64,000 nt of DNA from Streptomyces smaragdinus (GCF_009604385.1 NZ_WEGJ01000001.1:434001-498000), one strand, 5' to 3'; counted from the first letter of the stretch, positions 16,312 to 26,250 are shown. Program-made: numbers and translations. The notes: generated by a model from the letters alone, not told the origin.

Positions 16312-16988
16312 TACGCGGTGACCGCCGGCTGGCCGGTGTAGTTCGGGCCCGTGGTGGGGTCCGCGCCCAGGGCGCGGAAGGGCAGGGTGACCGTGCGGGG
16401 GCCGTCCAGGGTCAGTCGGTGGTGGCGGGCCGTGTAGGCGAAGCCCGCGGAGCGGAGGGCCGCGAGGACGGGGCGGGCGGCGGGGCGGTCGTCGGGGAAG
16501 CGGACGGACGCCGGGTCGAAGTGGGCGGTGAGCAGGCCGCCGGGGCTGAGCCAGGCGGCGGCGCGGGTCAGGACGCCCAACGGGTCGGCGAGGTAGTGCA
16601 GCCCGTGCACGCACGTGATCAGGTCGTACGTCCGCACCGGACGCCAGTGTGCGACCGAGGCGGTGAGCAGTTCCACGGACGGCGGCACGGGCACGGGCGC
16701 GAGCGGGCCGACCAGGTCCACGCCGGTGAAGACGGCCGTGGCCGGAAGGCGAGCCGCCGCCTCCCGCAGGGCGCGGCCGTCGCCGCTGCACAGGTCCAGC
16801 CAGGCGGGGTCGGGCTTGGCGGCCAACGTCGCCGCTGGGTCGAGGCCCAGCTCGCGGGCGTAGCTGTTGACGCCGGTCAGCCCGCGTCCGCGGTTCATGG
16901 TGTTGTTGGCGACGACCGCGCGGGACTCGAGTTCGGTGGGGGTGAGCAGCCGGCGGACGGGGGTATCTGTCACGCCGTCGATTGTCAC
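16296..16988 (-). CDS. Class I SAM-dependent methyltransferase
   Basis: About 230 residues. The SAM-binding motif I reads LDLCSGDGRALREAA, followed by an acidic ribose-binding residue in FTGVDLVG and the TYDLITCVHGLHYL motif of small-molecule methyltransferases. Starts at 16988 or 16973 (both GTG) are possible; neither has a clear ribosome-binding site. It is convergent with the DUF5984 gene, overlapping it by 16 bp. Substrate unknown. Confidence 0.75.
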   Translation of the reverse strand: MTIDGVTDTPVRRLLTPTELESRAVVANNTMNRGRGLTGVNSYARELGLDPAATLAAKPDPAWLDLCSGDGRALREAAARLPATAVFTGVDLVGPLAPVPVPPSVELLTASVAHWRPVRTYDLITCVHGLHYLADPLGVLTRAAAWLSPGGLLTAHFDPASVRFPDDRPAARPVLAALRSAGFAYTARHHRLTLDGPRTVTLPFRALGADPTTGPNYTGQPAVTAYYARL

Positions 16989-17081
16989 CCGTGCGCCCGT
17001 CCGGGCAGCGCCACCCGTGACGCAGAGCCGAACTGGGCTGAAGAGGTGATCAGTCCGCCGCCGGCACACCCTGCGCACGTG

Positions 17082-17726
17082 ATGATCGTTGAGCCGGGCA
17101 TGAGCGCACGAGCACGCGCGGCCACGGCCGCGGTCGACCAGTTGCCCGCCGATCCGGGACTGCTGGTGCTGGAGTACGAACTGGAGCGGGTCGCCCTGGG
17201 GGAGGCGGACGACGACGCGCTGGAGGCGTGGACGGTCACCGTGGTCCACCCGGGCAGCGACGAGGACGACGAGGACGCGGGCGGGATCGGCCGGCTGGAG
17301 CTGGTGCGGCTGTGCCAGGGCGGCGGGCACAGCCCGGCGCGGGCGGCGGACGACTTCGGTGACGCCGCGGCCCGGATCGCGGCCGTCGTCTTCGACGCGG
17401 CGAGCGGTCGGTACAGCGCGGCCTTCCGCTCCGCGGTCTCCTCGGCGGACGGCGATCTGCTGCTGGTGGGCGGTGTCGAGCTGGATCCGCTGTGGAAGGG
17501 CGCGGGTCTGGAGGCTGTCCTCGCGGCGGAGGCCATCGCCGTGCTCGGCCGGGGCTGCTGCGCGGTGGCGGTCACCGACGACGGGGTGGGCGACTGGACG
17601 GCGCTGGGCTTCACGGCGTTCCGCAAGGGGGTGTCGCTGCTGGATTTGGCGCGGGCCGGTGCGGCGGAGCTGCGGGCGGCCGGGCGGCGGAGGCTGGCGG
17701 AGCTCTCGGCGGCGTACGAGGGCTGA
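17082..17726 (+). CDS. Conserved hypothetical protein
   Basis: About 214 residues, acidic, cytoplasmic. I do not recognise the family. Strong third-position G/C bias runs to the stop and makes the frame credible. The middle holds a DGDLLLVGGVELDPLWKGAG segment followed by AVLAAEAIAVLGRGCCAVAV, which recalls the GNAT pattern (substrate strand, then an acetyl-CoA-binding helix), but the R/Q-x-x-G-x-G/A loop is not convincing. ATGs at 17082 and 17100 and a GTG at 17046 are alternative starts. Confidence 0.6.
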   Translation: MIVEPGMSARARAATAAVDQLPADPGLLVLEYELERVALGEADDDALEAWTVTVVHPGSDEDDEDAGGIGRLELVRLCQGGGHSPARAADDFGDAAARIAAVVFDAASGRYSAAFRSAVSSADGDLLLVGGVELDPLWKGAGLEAVLAAEAIAVLGRGCCAVAVTDDGVGDWTALGFTAFRKGVSLLDLARAGAAELRAAGRRRLAELSAAYEG

Positions 17727-17862
17727 ACCCCGGGCGCGGTGGCGGGTCGTCGCCGCGCCCTTCCGGTCCCGGCGCCTTCCGGATCGCCTGGGCCCGGGCC
17801 TCCGGCACCGTGTCCCACCTGCGGAAACCGTCGATGTCAGTGCCCTGCTCTACCTTCCTGGT

Positions 17863-19251
17863 ATGACGACTTCGGCGATGACCTTGGCGTACCGGCGCGC
17901 GTCCGCGCTCGGATCCGGCCCGGACGGACGGCTGTTGGGGCTCGAGACCTCGGGCGGCTCCGGACCGCGCGGCGCGACGAGCAACCCGCGGTTCTTCGCC
18001 GGCTTCCTCACCCGGCCCCGGATAGCGGCGGCCGGCCTGCTCGCGGTGGCCGACGTGGCGGCGACGCGGTACTACCAGCCGGAGCGCCGGGGTTTCCTCG
18101 ACCCGGTGGTGACGGGCAACGGGGACCGGCTGCGGTTCGAGTCGTTCTCCGCCTGCTGCGGGGTGCACGCTCGGCTCGACGTGCTCCAGGAGGGCCTGGA
18201 CGGCGGCACGACGGAGCACGGCACGACGAACGTCGACGTCAACAACCCGCTGCGGGAGGCGCTGTCGCTGCTGGGCCCGGACGATCCGCTGCATCTGCGG
18301 GTCGGGCCCGACGAGATGGCCGTGACGACGCTCGACGGTCCGGTCGTCGAGAAGAAGGTGCCGCTGCCCGACCGCTGGGTGCGCGGCTTCGGCGAGACGC
18401 AGGTGCTGGCGTCCGCCTTCGACCTGCGGGCGGAGCTGAACGCCGCCCAGACGGCGCGCTTCCTGCGCTCGCTGTCCACCGGCACGTCCCGCGCCTCGGC
18501 CCCCGTGCGCTGGCTCGTCCCGGCGCCGGGCGGCGTGCTGCGGGCCACGTCCCGGGCCGTCCCCGGCGCGGTCTGCCTCGCCGGACCGGAGCGGCTGGGG
18601 ACGCTGCGCCGGGTGCTGCGGCACGCGACGGGGCTGCGGGTGTACGGGCCGGGGGTGCGGGCCGGCAGTGAACCGGTCGCCTCCGCCTGGGAGATCACCC
18701 TGCCGGGGATGCGGCTGACGCTCACGCTCTCCCCCGCCGTGTCCCGCGGTTTCTCCGGCGAGGGGGCGGTGCTGGAGTCCCTGGCGGCCGAGTCCGCGGC
18801 GGAGGACGCCGATCTGCTGAGCGTGCTGCTGGCGTGGGAGCCGCGCGTGGACATCGCCGACCTCGCCGCGCGGGCGGGGCTGGACACCGCCCGGGTTCGG
18901 GCCGGTCTGACGCATCTGGGGACGTCGGGGCGGATCGGGTACGACGTGGCGGAGGCGGCGTACTACCACCGGGAGCTGCCGTTCGACACGAGCCGCGTGG
19001 AGCGCGCCAACCCGCGGCTGCGGGACGCGCGGGCGCTGGTGGCCGAGGGCGCGGTGCGGCTGGACGGGGCGACGGGGCTGGTCCGCTCGGGTGAGGTCAC
19101 GTACCAGGTGCACGAGCGGGACGGGGAGCTGGGCTGCACGTGCCCGTGGTGGGCGAAGTACCGGGGCGGGCGCGGGCCGTGCAAGCACGCGCTGGCGGTG
19201 CGGCTGGTGCGCCGGGGTGAGGTCGCGGCGGTCGGGGAGGCTGTGCGGTGA
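17863..19251 (+). CDS. SWIM zinc-finger protein
   Basis: A 462-residue cytoplasmic protein with a SWIM zinc finger near the C-terminus: the CxC of LGCTCPWW and the CxH of GPCKHAL (CxCx(n)CxH). The preceding ~400 residues form the alpha/beta region usual in bacterial SWIM proteins. SWIM domains mediate nucleic-acid or protein contact. The stop overlaps the start of the 925-residue DUF6493-like gene by 4 bp (GTGA), so the two products are probably made together. No MoxR ATPase or vWA gene, frequent SWIM partners, adjoins the pair. Confidence 0.85.
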   Translation: MTTSAMTLAYRRASALGSGPDGRLLGLETSGGSGPRGATSNPRFFAGFLTRPRIAAAGLLAVADVAATRYYQPERRGFLDPVVTGNGDRLRFESFSACCGVHARLDVLQEGLDGGTTEHGTTNVDVNNPLREALSLLGPDDPLHLRVGPDEMAVTTLDGPVVEKKVPLPDRWVRGFGETQVLASAFDLRAELNAAQTARFLRSLSTGTSRASAPVRWLVPAPGGVLRATSRAVPGAVCLAGPERLGTLRRVLRHATGLRVYGPGVRAGSEPVASAWEITLPGMRLTLTLSPAVSRGFSGEGAVLESLAAESAAEDADLLSVLLAWEPRVDIADLAARAGLDTARVRAGLTHLGTSGRIGYDVAEAAYYHRELPFDTSRVERANPRLRDARALVAEGAVRLDGATGLVRSGEVTYQVHERDGELGCTCPWWAKYRGGRGPCKHALAVRLVRRGEVAAVGEAVR

Positions 19252-22025
19252 GCGTGATCGCGCCCGGGGGCGGGCGGGGGCTGGTGGAGGCGGTGGCGGA
19301 TCTGGGGAGGGTGTTCGTGGAGGCGGTCGTGACGGGGCTCAGGGCGGAGGACGTCGGGCCGGGGCGGACGGCCAGTACGCCGACGGCGCGGGAGTTCTTC
19401 CGCAAGCGGCTGCTGCGGGCGGTGCGGGCGGGGGCGCCGGCGGATGTCGTGGCTCAGCTGCGGCGGCTGGACGACGCGGGGCGCAAGGCCTGTGTGCCGG
19501 AGCTGAAGGAGCTGCGGGACAGGATGCGCGGTGGGGAGCGTTTGTGGACCCATGACGCGCAGACCGCGCGGCGGGCGCTGCGGATCGCCGGGTTCGGGTG
19601 CCTGACGGGTGCGGCGGCCGCGGTGGGCTGGCTGTCTTCCCGGGATCTGCGGACCTGGGGCCGGGTCGAGCCGGACCTGCTGCTGGACGCCGTCGAGCAC
19701 CGGGATCCCGTCTGGCAGGCCGACGTGGCGCGGCGGCTGGCCGCGCGGACCGACGCGGACGACAACTTCGTACTGATCCACGGGCTGCTCGCGCGGTCGG
19801 GCGGGGAGCTGCCCGATTCGGAGGCTCTGGTCCTCGGCTGGCTGCGGACCGTGGCCAGGGGCGACTGGCGGCCGGCGGACTCGCTGCTGCGGAAGCTGCG
19901 GGAGGACCCGCTGACACCGCGGTTCCTGGTCCGCGCGGTGTCGGTGCCCGACGCCGCTGCCGTGTGGGCGCTGGACCAGGGTGACTTCCGCCCGTGGGGC
20001 GCGGCCATCCGCGCGCTCACGGACGAAGGGGTGGTGGATCGCGGGGAGTTGCTGGGCGCTGCGGTCGCCGCGCTGGTCAGGGGCGGCCGGCCGCAGGAGC
20101 TGCGGCCGACGCTGGCCCTGGTCCGGCTGCTGGAGCCCACGCCCTCGGAGTACCGGGAGCATGTGGCCGCGTGGGCGGCCCTCGTGGCTGACGCCCCGTC
20201 GCCGGTGGCCGGGTTCGCCCAGGAGCGGCTGGGGGAGCTGGCCCTCGCGGGCGAGCTCGACGCGGCCCGGCTGGCGGACGTGTCGGCGGCGGTGTTGTGC
20301 CGCCCGGAGAAGAAGCTGGTGCGGGGCCAGCTGAGCATGCTGGACAAGGCCCTGCGCCGCGCGCACACCGATGCGGGGGTCCTGCTGCCGTCCCTCGGCA
20401 CGGCGTTCTCGCACGACGACACGGCGCTGGCCGAGCGTGCGGTGAAGCTGGTGGTGCGGGAGCTGAAGCACGCCGACGAAGCGGCCCGGGAGGAACTGGT
20501 CTCGTACGCGGAGGTGCTGCGTCCCGAGCTGCGGGCGCTGCTCGCCGGGCCGCTCGGGCTGGACGCCTCCGCGCCGGACGCGGGGGCGGAGGAGGACCTG
20601 TTGCCGGCGCCGCCGGTCGCGGAGCCGCTGGGCGCGGCTGCGGTCGAGCCCGCGGAGGTCGCGGCGGAGGTGGGCGCGGTGATGTCGTCAATGAAACCAC
20701 CGGTCGCGGACCTCGAGCAGGCGCTGGACGCCCTGGTACGGGCAACCCACCGGGACCGGGCGGCGATGAGCACAGCGCTGGACCCACTGCTGCGCAGGCA
20801 GTGGTGGTCGAACGATCCGGAGGTGATGATCCGCTATGCGGAAGGCATCGGCATCGCCGTCTGGGCCGTCACCGGTGTGTTCACCCCGTCGTCCCTGACC
20901 ACGGAGAGGGCCCACCGGGTAACATCGGAGAGTTCACACGCGACGCTGGACACGGTGTACCGGGCGCGCCTGTTCGAGGTCGCGCATGCGATCGTCCACA
21001 ACCACCGGATCCCCTTCCTGCTGGCCACCCCGCAGACCCGGGACGGTTCGCTGGAGCCGGCAACGCTGATCGCGCGGCTGCACGCATACGCCGGGGCCGG
21101 TGTGACGCCGCTGCCGATCGACTTCGGTCAGGCGCTGCTGCGGGTGCGGGTGGCCGGTGCCGCGCCGGACGACATCACCGCGGCCCGGGCACTGGGTAGT
21201 GCCGAGGGAACCCGGCTCGCGGAGTGGCTCGTCTCCGGCGGCCTGCCGGAGAGGTCGCTCGAGTTGCGGACGGGGAAAGTCACGTACGGCTGGTACCAGG
21301 ACGCCCCGGAGCTCACGATGCGCTGTTCGCTCGGGGAATCGCTCGCCCTCCAGCAGGACTTCCCGCCGGCGATCGCCCGGCTCGGGCGCCCCTACGACGG
21401 CCTCGCCAGCACCTCCGACTGGCACACCGAAAGGATGGACGCGGCGTCCGCCGTGCTGCCGCACCACCCCGAGGTCGTGGCGGCCTGGCGCCTGCTGTCC
21501 GTGGCTCAGTGCGCCGAGGTCGACCAGAAGGGCGCGGTGCAGGGTCTGGCGGACCTCGCCGCGGCGCCCGGCCTGCCGGGTCCGGTCGTGCATCTGGCCG
21601 TCGCCTTCGGGCTGGGTGCCCGTCAGGCCGAGGACCGGCTGGCGGCCGTCGACGCCCTGCTGGTGCTCGCCGCACGACAGGCCCTCGACCCGACGCAGCT
21701 CGGGGCGGATCTGGGCGAGCTCATACGCCACGGCGCCGTCAAGGTCACCCGTCTGACGGACGCCCTCACGCAGGCGGCGGCCACCGGGGTTCCGGGCGCG
21801 GTCTGGTCGGTGCTCGCGGCCCTGCTGCCGCCGGTGCTGGCGGCGGAGAAGCCGGTGAACGGGCTCGGGGGTCTGCTCGCCGTGGCCGCCGACTGCGCGG
21901 AGCGCTGCCGCCCAGGTGGTGCGGCGCTGGCCGGGCTGGACGCGTACGCGGACCGGGGCGGGAGCAGCGGGCTCGTCCGTCAGGCCAGGCGGCTGCGCAC
22001 GGCGCTGGCGGTCACCGGCGGCTGA
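19248..22025 (+). CDS. Large alpha-helical repeat protein, DUF6493-like
   Basis: A 925-residue protein with no signal or membrane segment, dominated by Leu/Ala/Arg-rich helices consistent with HEAT/ARM-like repeats. I associate this architecture, next to a SWIM gene, with DUF6493. A low-complexity Ala/Glu/Val stretch at about residues 440-480 divides it into two halves. It is translationally coupled to the SWIM protein and ends just before a terminator. It may be the scaffold of a SWIM-containing complex; function is unknown. Confidence 0.7.
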   Translation: MSVIAPGGGRGLVEAVADLGRVFVEAVVTGLRAEDVGPGRTASTPTAREFFRKRLLRAVRAGAPADVVAQLRRLDDAGRKACVPELKELRDRMRGGERLWTHDAQTARRALRIAGFGCLTGAAAAVGWLSSRDLRTWGRVEPDLLLDAVEHRDPVWQADVARRLAARTDADDNFVLIHGLLARSGGELPDSEALVLGWLRTVARGDWRPADSLLRKLREDPLTPRFLVRAVSVPDAAAVWALDQGDFRPWGAAIRALTDEGVVDRGELLGAAVAALVRGGRPQELRPTLALVRLLEPTPSEYREHVAAWAALVADAPSPVAGFAQERLGELALAGELDAARLADVSAAVLCRPEKKLVRGQLSMLDKALRRAHTDAGVLLPSLGTAFSHDDTALAERAVKLVVRELKHADEAAREELVSYAEVLRPELRALLAGPLGLDASAPDAGAEEDLLPAPPVAEPLGAAAVEPAEVAAEVGAVMSSMKPPVADLEQALDALVRATHRDRAAMSTALDPLLRRQWWSNDPEVMIRYAEGIGIAVWAVTGVFTPSSLTTERAHRVTSESSHATLDTVYRARLFEVAHAIVHNHRIPFLLATPQTRDGSLEPATLIARLHAYAGAGVTPLPIDFGQALLRVRVAGAAPDDITAARALGSAEGTRLAEWLVSGGLPERSLELRTGKVTYGWYQDAPELTMRCSLGESLALQQDFPPAIARLGRPYDGLASTSDWHTERMDAASAVLPHHPEVVAAWRLLSVAQCAEVDQKGAVQGLADLAAAPGLPGPVVHLAVAFGLGARQAEDRLAAVDALLVLAARQALDPTQLGADLGELIRHGAVKVTRLTDALTQAAATGVPGAVWSVLAALLPPVLAAEKPVNGLGGLLAVAADCAERCRPGGAALAGLDAYADRGGSSGLVRQARRLRTALAVTGG

Positions 22026-22032
22026 GACGAGC

Positions 22033-22067
22033 CTGCGCCCGGATCCGCGGGAGGGATCCGGGCGCAG
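22033..22067. terminator. Bidirectional hairpin terminator
   Basis: Perfect 14-bp arms CTGCGCCCGGATCC and GGATCCGGGCGCAG with a 7-nt loop, between the convergent DUF6493-like and NCS2 permease genes. Confidence 0.8.
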
Positions 22068-22104
22068 GGCTCCTGCGAGCGCGTGCCGTCAGGCGTTGAC
22101 GCCG

Positions 22105-23481
22105 TTACGCCGCCGGGTCGTCGTACCGCGTCGTGCCGGCGTCCAGCAGGGGCTCCTGCGACGTGCCCGAGGCCTTCGAGAGCCACCGCAGGGAGTGGAA
22201 GCCGGTGAGCACCAGGAGGGTGCCGAGGGCGATGCCGCTGAGCTCGAAGTTGTCGCTGATCTTCAGCGTCACGCCGCCGATGCCGACGATGACGCCGGCG
22301 GCGGCCGGGATCAGGTTGAGCGGCTGGCTGAAGTCGACCTTGTTGCGGACCCAGATCTGGGCGCCGAGCAGGCCGATCATGCCGTAGAGGATGACGGTGA
22401 TGCCGCCGAGCACGCCGCCCGGGATGGCGACGACGAAGGCGCCGAACTTCGGGCAGAGGCCGAAGAGGAGCGCGAAGAGCGCGGCACAGGTGTAGGCGGC
22501 GGTCGAGTAGACCCGGGTCGCCGCCATGACGCCGATGTTCTCGGCGTACGTGGTGGTGGCCGGGCCGCCGGCGACGGTGGAGATCATGGTGGCGGCGCCG
22601 TCCGCGGCGATGGCCGTGCCCAGCTTGTCGTCGAGGGACTCGCCGGTCATCTCGCCGACCGCCTTGATGTGACCGGTGTTCTCGGCGACCAGGGCGATCA
22701 GGACGGGGAGGGCGACGACGATCGCCGACGCGCTGAAGGAGGGCGCGTGCATGTCGGGGAAGCCGATCCAGTCGGCGTTCTTGACCGGCGTCAGGTCGAG
22801 CCGCCAGTGGTCGACGACCTTTCCGCTGCCGTCCGCCGAGTGGATCTTCCCGAGGGAGAGGTCGAGGACCCAGGAGAGCACGTAACCGAAGACCAGGCCC
22901 AGGAAGATCGCGATACGCGACCAGAACCCGCGCAGGACGACGAGCGCGAGGCCGGTGAAGAGCATCGTGGCGAGCGCCACCCACTGGTCCTGCGGCCAGT
23001 ACGTCCCGGCGGCGACCGGGGCGAGGTTGAAGCCGATCAGCATGACGACGGCGCCCGTGACCGCCGGCGGCAGCACCGCGTGGATGACCTTCGCGCCCAG
23101 CCGCTGGACCACGACACCGACCACGGCCAGCGCCAGGCCCACCACGAACAGCGCGCCGGTGAGCTGCGCCGGCCCGCCGCCCTGGCTGCCGATGACCGCC
23201 GCGACACCGACGAAGGAGAGCGACGACCCCAGATAGCTGGGGATCCGGCCGCGGGTGATGACCAGGAACAGCAGGGTCGCGACACCGGAGGCCATGAGGC
23301 CCAGACTCGGATCGAGCCCCATCAGCACCGGGGCGACGAAGCAGGCACCGATCATCGAGACGACGTGCTGCGCGCCGAGCCCGATCGTGCGGGGCCAGCT
23401 GAGCCGCTCGTCGGGCTTGACGACCTCCCCCGGTCTCAGCTGCCGGCCATCTCCGTGCAGCTTCCACCCAAAACCTGACAT
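22105..23481 (-). CDS. NCS2-family nucleobase permease (uracil/xanthine type)
   Basis: A 458-residue integral membrane protein with about 12-14 hydrophobic segments. NCS2 landmarks are GLGAQHVVSM near residue 35, the central VAENTGHIKAVGE and the TTTYAENIGV segment. The AENTGH form and overall length fit UraA-like uracil permeases; xanthine or another nucleobase is possible. It imports its substrate with protons. The ATG at 23481 follows GGAGAG. It is a single-gene unit with an inverted repeat upstream. Confidence 0.88.
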   Translation of the reverse strand: MSGFGWKLHGDGRQLRPGEVVKPDERLSWPRTIGLGAQHVVSMIGACFVAPVLMGLDPSLGLMASGVATLLFLVITRGRIPSYLGSSLSFVGVAAVIGSQGGGPAQLTGALFVVGLALAVVGVVVQRLGAKVIHAVLPPAVTGAVVMLIGFNLAPVAAGTYWPQDQWVALATMLFTGLALVVLRGFWSRIAIFLGLVFGYVLSWVLDLSLGKIHSADGSGKVVDHWRLDLTPVKNADWIGFPDMHAPSFSASAIVVALPVLIALVAENTGHIKAVGEMTGESLDDKLGTAIAADGAATMISTVAGGPATTTYAENIGVMAATRVYSTAAYTCAALFALLFGLCPKFGAFVVAIPGGVLGGITVILYGMIGLLGAQIWVRNKVDFSQPLNLIPAAAGVIVGIGGVTLKISDNFELSGIALGTLLVLTGFHSLRWLSKASGTSQEPLLDAGTTRYDDPAA

Positions 23482-23499
23482 AAAACACTCTCCGTTCGT

Positions 23500-23521
23500 G
23501 TACTTGCCGAACGGAAAGTAC
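23500..23521 (-). promoter_or_regulatory. Inverted repeat upstream of the NCS2 permease
   Basis: GTACTT and AAGTAC arms with a 10-nt centre, 19-40 bp before the start codon. It may be an operator or a leader hairpin near the ribosome-binding site. Nothing links it to a known regulator. Confidence 0.35.
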
Positions 23522-23679
23522 AAGATCAGCGGTCGGTTCCACGCACCGCCCCGGCACCGGACCACCCGGACCGCCATCCACCTGACCTGGCCCGTTCACC
23601 TCGGGCCCACCGGGTTGCGCGTCCGCAATGATACGAGGCGCGGCGGCCGGCCCACCGCCGCGCCCGCATCACGGACGGC

Positions 23680-26058
23680 TCAGCTGTGCACGCGGACCAC
23701 CCGCAGCCCGGGTGAGCGCCGGATGTCCTTCTCGCAGAAGCGGGAGGTGACCCAGCGGCCCGCCGAGTACAGCTGGGTCTGGTCGCTGACGTGCGCGGAC
23801 GCCGGGTTCGACGACTGCGAGTACGTCAGCAGCGTGCGGGCGACGGGGCAGCGCGTGCTGTCCCAGCCCACCGCCTGGATGTAGCTCGAGCCCGTCGTCA
23901 CCTCCGTGTAGCCGCCCTCCCCCGGCGTCCAGCTGCCCTCCGTCTTGTTCCACACCCCGAGCCCCTCGGTCCCGCCCGGCACGGGAATCCGCCGCCCGTC
24001 CCGTACGACGAACTGGTGCTCCCCCAGCGGCGCGTCGAGCGCGATCCCGGCCCCGTCGAGCTCCGCGACGGCCTCGGCGAGCGCCCGCGCCACCCCCGGC
24101 GCCGCGGCGTTGAGCCCACGCGGCGTACGGACCGGATCGGCGGCATCGAACGGCACCGTCCACAGCGAGGCGCCCAGCCCCACCGCCCGCCGCCAGAACC
24201 GGTCGAAGAGCAGCGCCCCCCGACTCCCCGGCAGCGCGGTGCGATCCCACGCCGCGAGCACCGGACACGCCCGCGACACGTCGACCGAACGCCCGTCGCC
24301 CGTGGTCGCCGTCCCTCCGGGCAGCGCAGCGCACGCCAAGGCCAGGTCACCGGCGACGAGAGCACCCGCCGGCACCCGATTACCGGTCACGAACTGCTGA
24401 CGCTGCAGATCAGCGACCCGCAGCCCGCCCCCGGAAGCCATCGCCGCCACGTCCTCCAGCCCACCGCGGGTGCGCAGCGACCGCGCCGTCCCGTAGTCAC
24501 CGAAGACCCGCCCGTACCCGGAGAGCGGCCGCTCGGCGTTGGCCAGCCAAGCACTGTCATTCGAATTGACCGCGTACGGCGCATCCGTCAGCGAAGGCAT
24601 CCGCGACGGCCCGAGGATCCCCGGCTGCACAGCGTCCGGATCGCTGCCCAGACCGCAGTCGGAGCGGGCGCCGTCGAGAACCGCCAGCCCCGAGGTGGGG
24701 TACACCGCGCGCCCGAGCGGGGTGGAGCAGCGCGCGACGAGGTCGTCGGTGATCCGGGGCAGCACCTGGGACTGGGTGAAGAGCGTGTGCCCGTACCGGT
24801 CCGCGGCGATCGTGTTCACCCACGGCAGCCCCTGCGTGCGGCGCAGCACGTCGCGCATCCCGGCGACGCTGCGGGCGCGGCTGAAGCCGAGGCCGGTGTC
24901 GGAGGCGCGGAGGTTGACGGCGTTGGGGTCGTTGAGGGCGTACGCGGTCGTGGCCGTCCAGGGCAGCGGGAGCTGGCGGCCGAAGGCGGTGACGACGGGG
25001 CCGTACCGGGTCCACCACTGGCTGCGGGTGACGGGCGGGCCGTCCTTGACCTCGACGGTCACCGTGCGTTCGGTCATCCGTTCGGGCTTGCCGTCGACGA
25101 GGTAGACGGTGGGGTCGGCGGGGTCGAGGGTCAGCTGGTGGAGGTTGGCCGGGACGCCGGTGGCGACGGTGTGGCTCCAGGCGATGTCGGCGTTGTGGCC
25201 GATGGAGATGCTGACGGAGCCGAGGAGGGAGCCGCCGGCGGCGTCGAGCTTGCCGGGGATGGTCTGCTGCGACTGCCAGAAGCGGCGCCCGCCCTGCCAG
25301 GGATAGTGCGGGTTGCCGAGGAGCAGTCCGCGGCCGTCGGCGGTGGTGGCGCCGCTGAACGCGACGGCGTTGGAGCCCATGTCCGGGTCGAGCAGGCCTC
25401 GAGCAGCCGAGGCGAGGGCGGAAGGGGCGGGCGCGGTACCGACAGCGGCGGGCCGGGCCGCCGTGATCCCGTCCACGTTCGCCCCCTGCCCGCCGAGGAC
25501 GGCGAGCGCGTAGGCCCGCGTCACCACATCCGTCTCCGTCACCGGCCGCACCCAGGGAGCCCCCGCGCACGCGGGATCGGTGACCGTGTTCTGCGCCAGC
25601 CAGGCGTTGTAGCCGGCCGCCCAGCCCCGCGTCATCTCCCGCACCTCGCGGCTCGGCCCCGCCGGAGCCTTCTGCTCGTACAGCCGCTGCGGGGTCCCCG
25701 CCTCGCGTATGCCGCGGAAGTACAGGTCACCGGCCAGATTGGTGGACGCCGACGACAGCGCGCTGTCCGGCGGTCCGTCCGGCCCGAAGTACCGGGAGCG
25801 CTCCCCGCGCAGGGTGACGAAGGTGTCGGCGAGGTTGCAGATCTGGTCGGCGGCCTGCGCCCAGCCGTTGCCGAACCCCAGGTCGGCCCAGTCGCGGGCG
25901 GTGATGTGCGGGATGCCGTACTCGGTGTAGCGGATGACGGCCGAGTACCGGCCGTGGCTCGGGTGCGCCGAGGGGGCGGCCGCCGCGGGCGGGAGGCCGA
26001 AGACGGCGGTGAGCAGGGCGAGTGCGAGCGGGAGGAGCCGTCGTGTGCGGCGTCTCAT
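23680..26058 (-). CDS. Secreted Ntn-hydrolase acylase (penicillin/AHL/aculeacin acylase family)
   Basis: A 792-residue exported precursor. The signal peptide is about residues 1-28. The alpha-chain includes RDWADLGFGNGWAQAADQI. Ser229 in DMGSNAVAFSG is the expected beta-chain N-terminus and nucleophile, exposed by self-cleavage after Gly228. The GSNA site, the HNADIAWSHTVAT motif and the long beta-chain match streptomycete acylases that remove fatty-acyl chains from penicillin V, acyl-homoserine lactones or lipopeptides such as aculeacin. Which substrate applies here cannot be read from sequence. The ATG at 26058 has GGAGG upstream. Confidence 0.88.
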   Translation of the reverse strand: MRRRTRRLLPLALALLTAVFGLPPAAAAPSAHPSHGRYSAVIRYTEYGIPHITARDWADLGFGNGWAQAADQICNLADTFVTLRGERSRYFGPDGPPDSALSSASTNLAGDLYFRGIREAGTPQRLYEQKAPAGPSREVREMTRGWAAGYNAWLAQNTVTDPACAGAPWVRPVTETDVVTRAYALAVLGGQGANVDGITAARPAAVGTAPAPSALASAARGLLDPDMGSNAVAFSGATTADGRGLLLGNPHYPWQGGRRFWQSQQTIPGKLDAAGGSLLGSVSISIGHNADIAWSHTVATGVPANLHQLTLDPADPTVYLVDGKPERMTERTVTVEVKDGPPVTRSQWWTRYGPVVTAFGRQLPLPWTATTAYALNDPNAVNLRASDTGLGFSRARSVAGMRDVLRRTQGLPWVNTIAADRYGHTLFTQSQVLPRITDDLVARCSTPLGRAVYPTSGLAVLDGARSDCGLGSDPDAVQPGILGPSRMPSLTDAPYAVNSNDSAWLANAERPLSGYGRVFGDYGTARSLRTRGGLEDVAAMASGGGLRVADLQRQQFVTGNRVPAGALVAGDLALACAALPGGTATTGDGRSVDVSRACPVLAAWDRTALPGSRGALLFDRFWRRAVGLGASLWTVPFDAADPVRTPRGLNAAAPGVARALAEAVAELDGAGIALDAPLGEHQFVVRDGRRIPVPGGTEGLGVWNKTEGSWTPGEGGYTEVTTGSSYIQAVGWDSTRCPVARTLLTYSQSSNPASAHVSDQTQLYSAGRWVTSRFCEKDIRRSPGLRVVRVHS

Positions 26059-26250
26059 CGGGCCTCCGACCGGACCGTTGGGTGCGGGTGTCGACGGTGA
26101 AGATCAGCAGATGCGGCCGGGCCCGTCAATGGTTCGCGCAGAGGTACGCCGTGCTGCGCCCGCGCGGTACATGAGGGAGGCTGGACGCGTACGCGGCGCC
26201 CGGCTGCCGTCGGACGCCCGAGGGCGACGTGCGAGCCGAGGAGGACGTTC

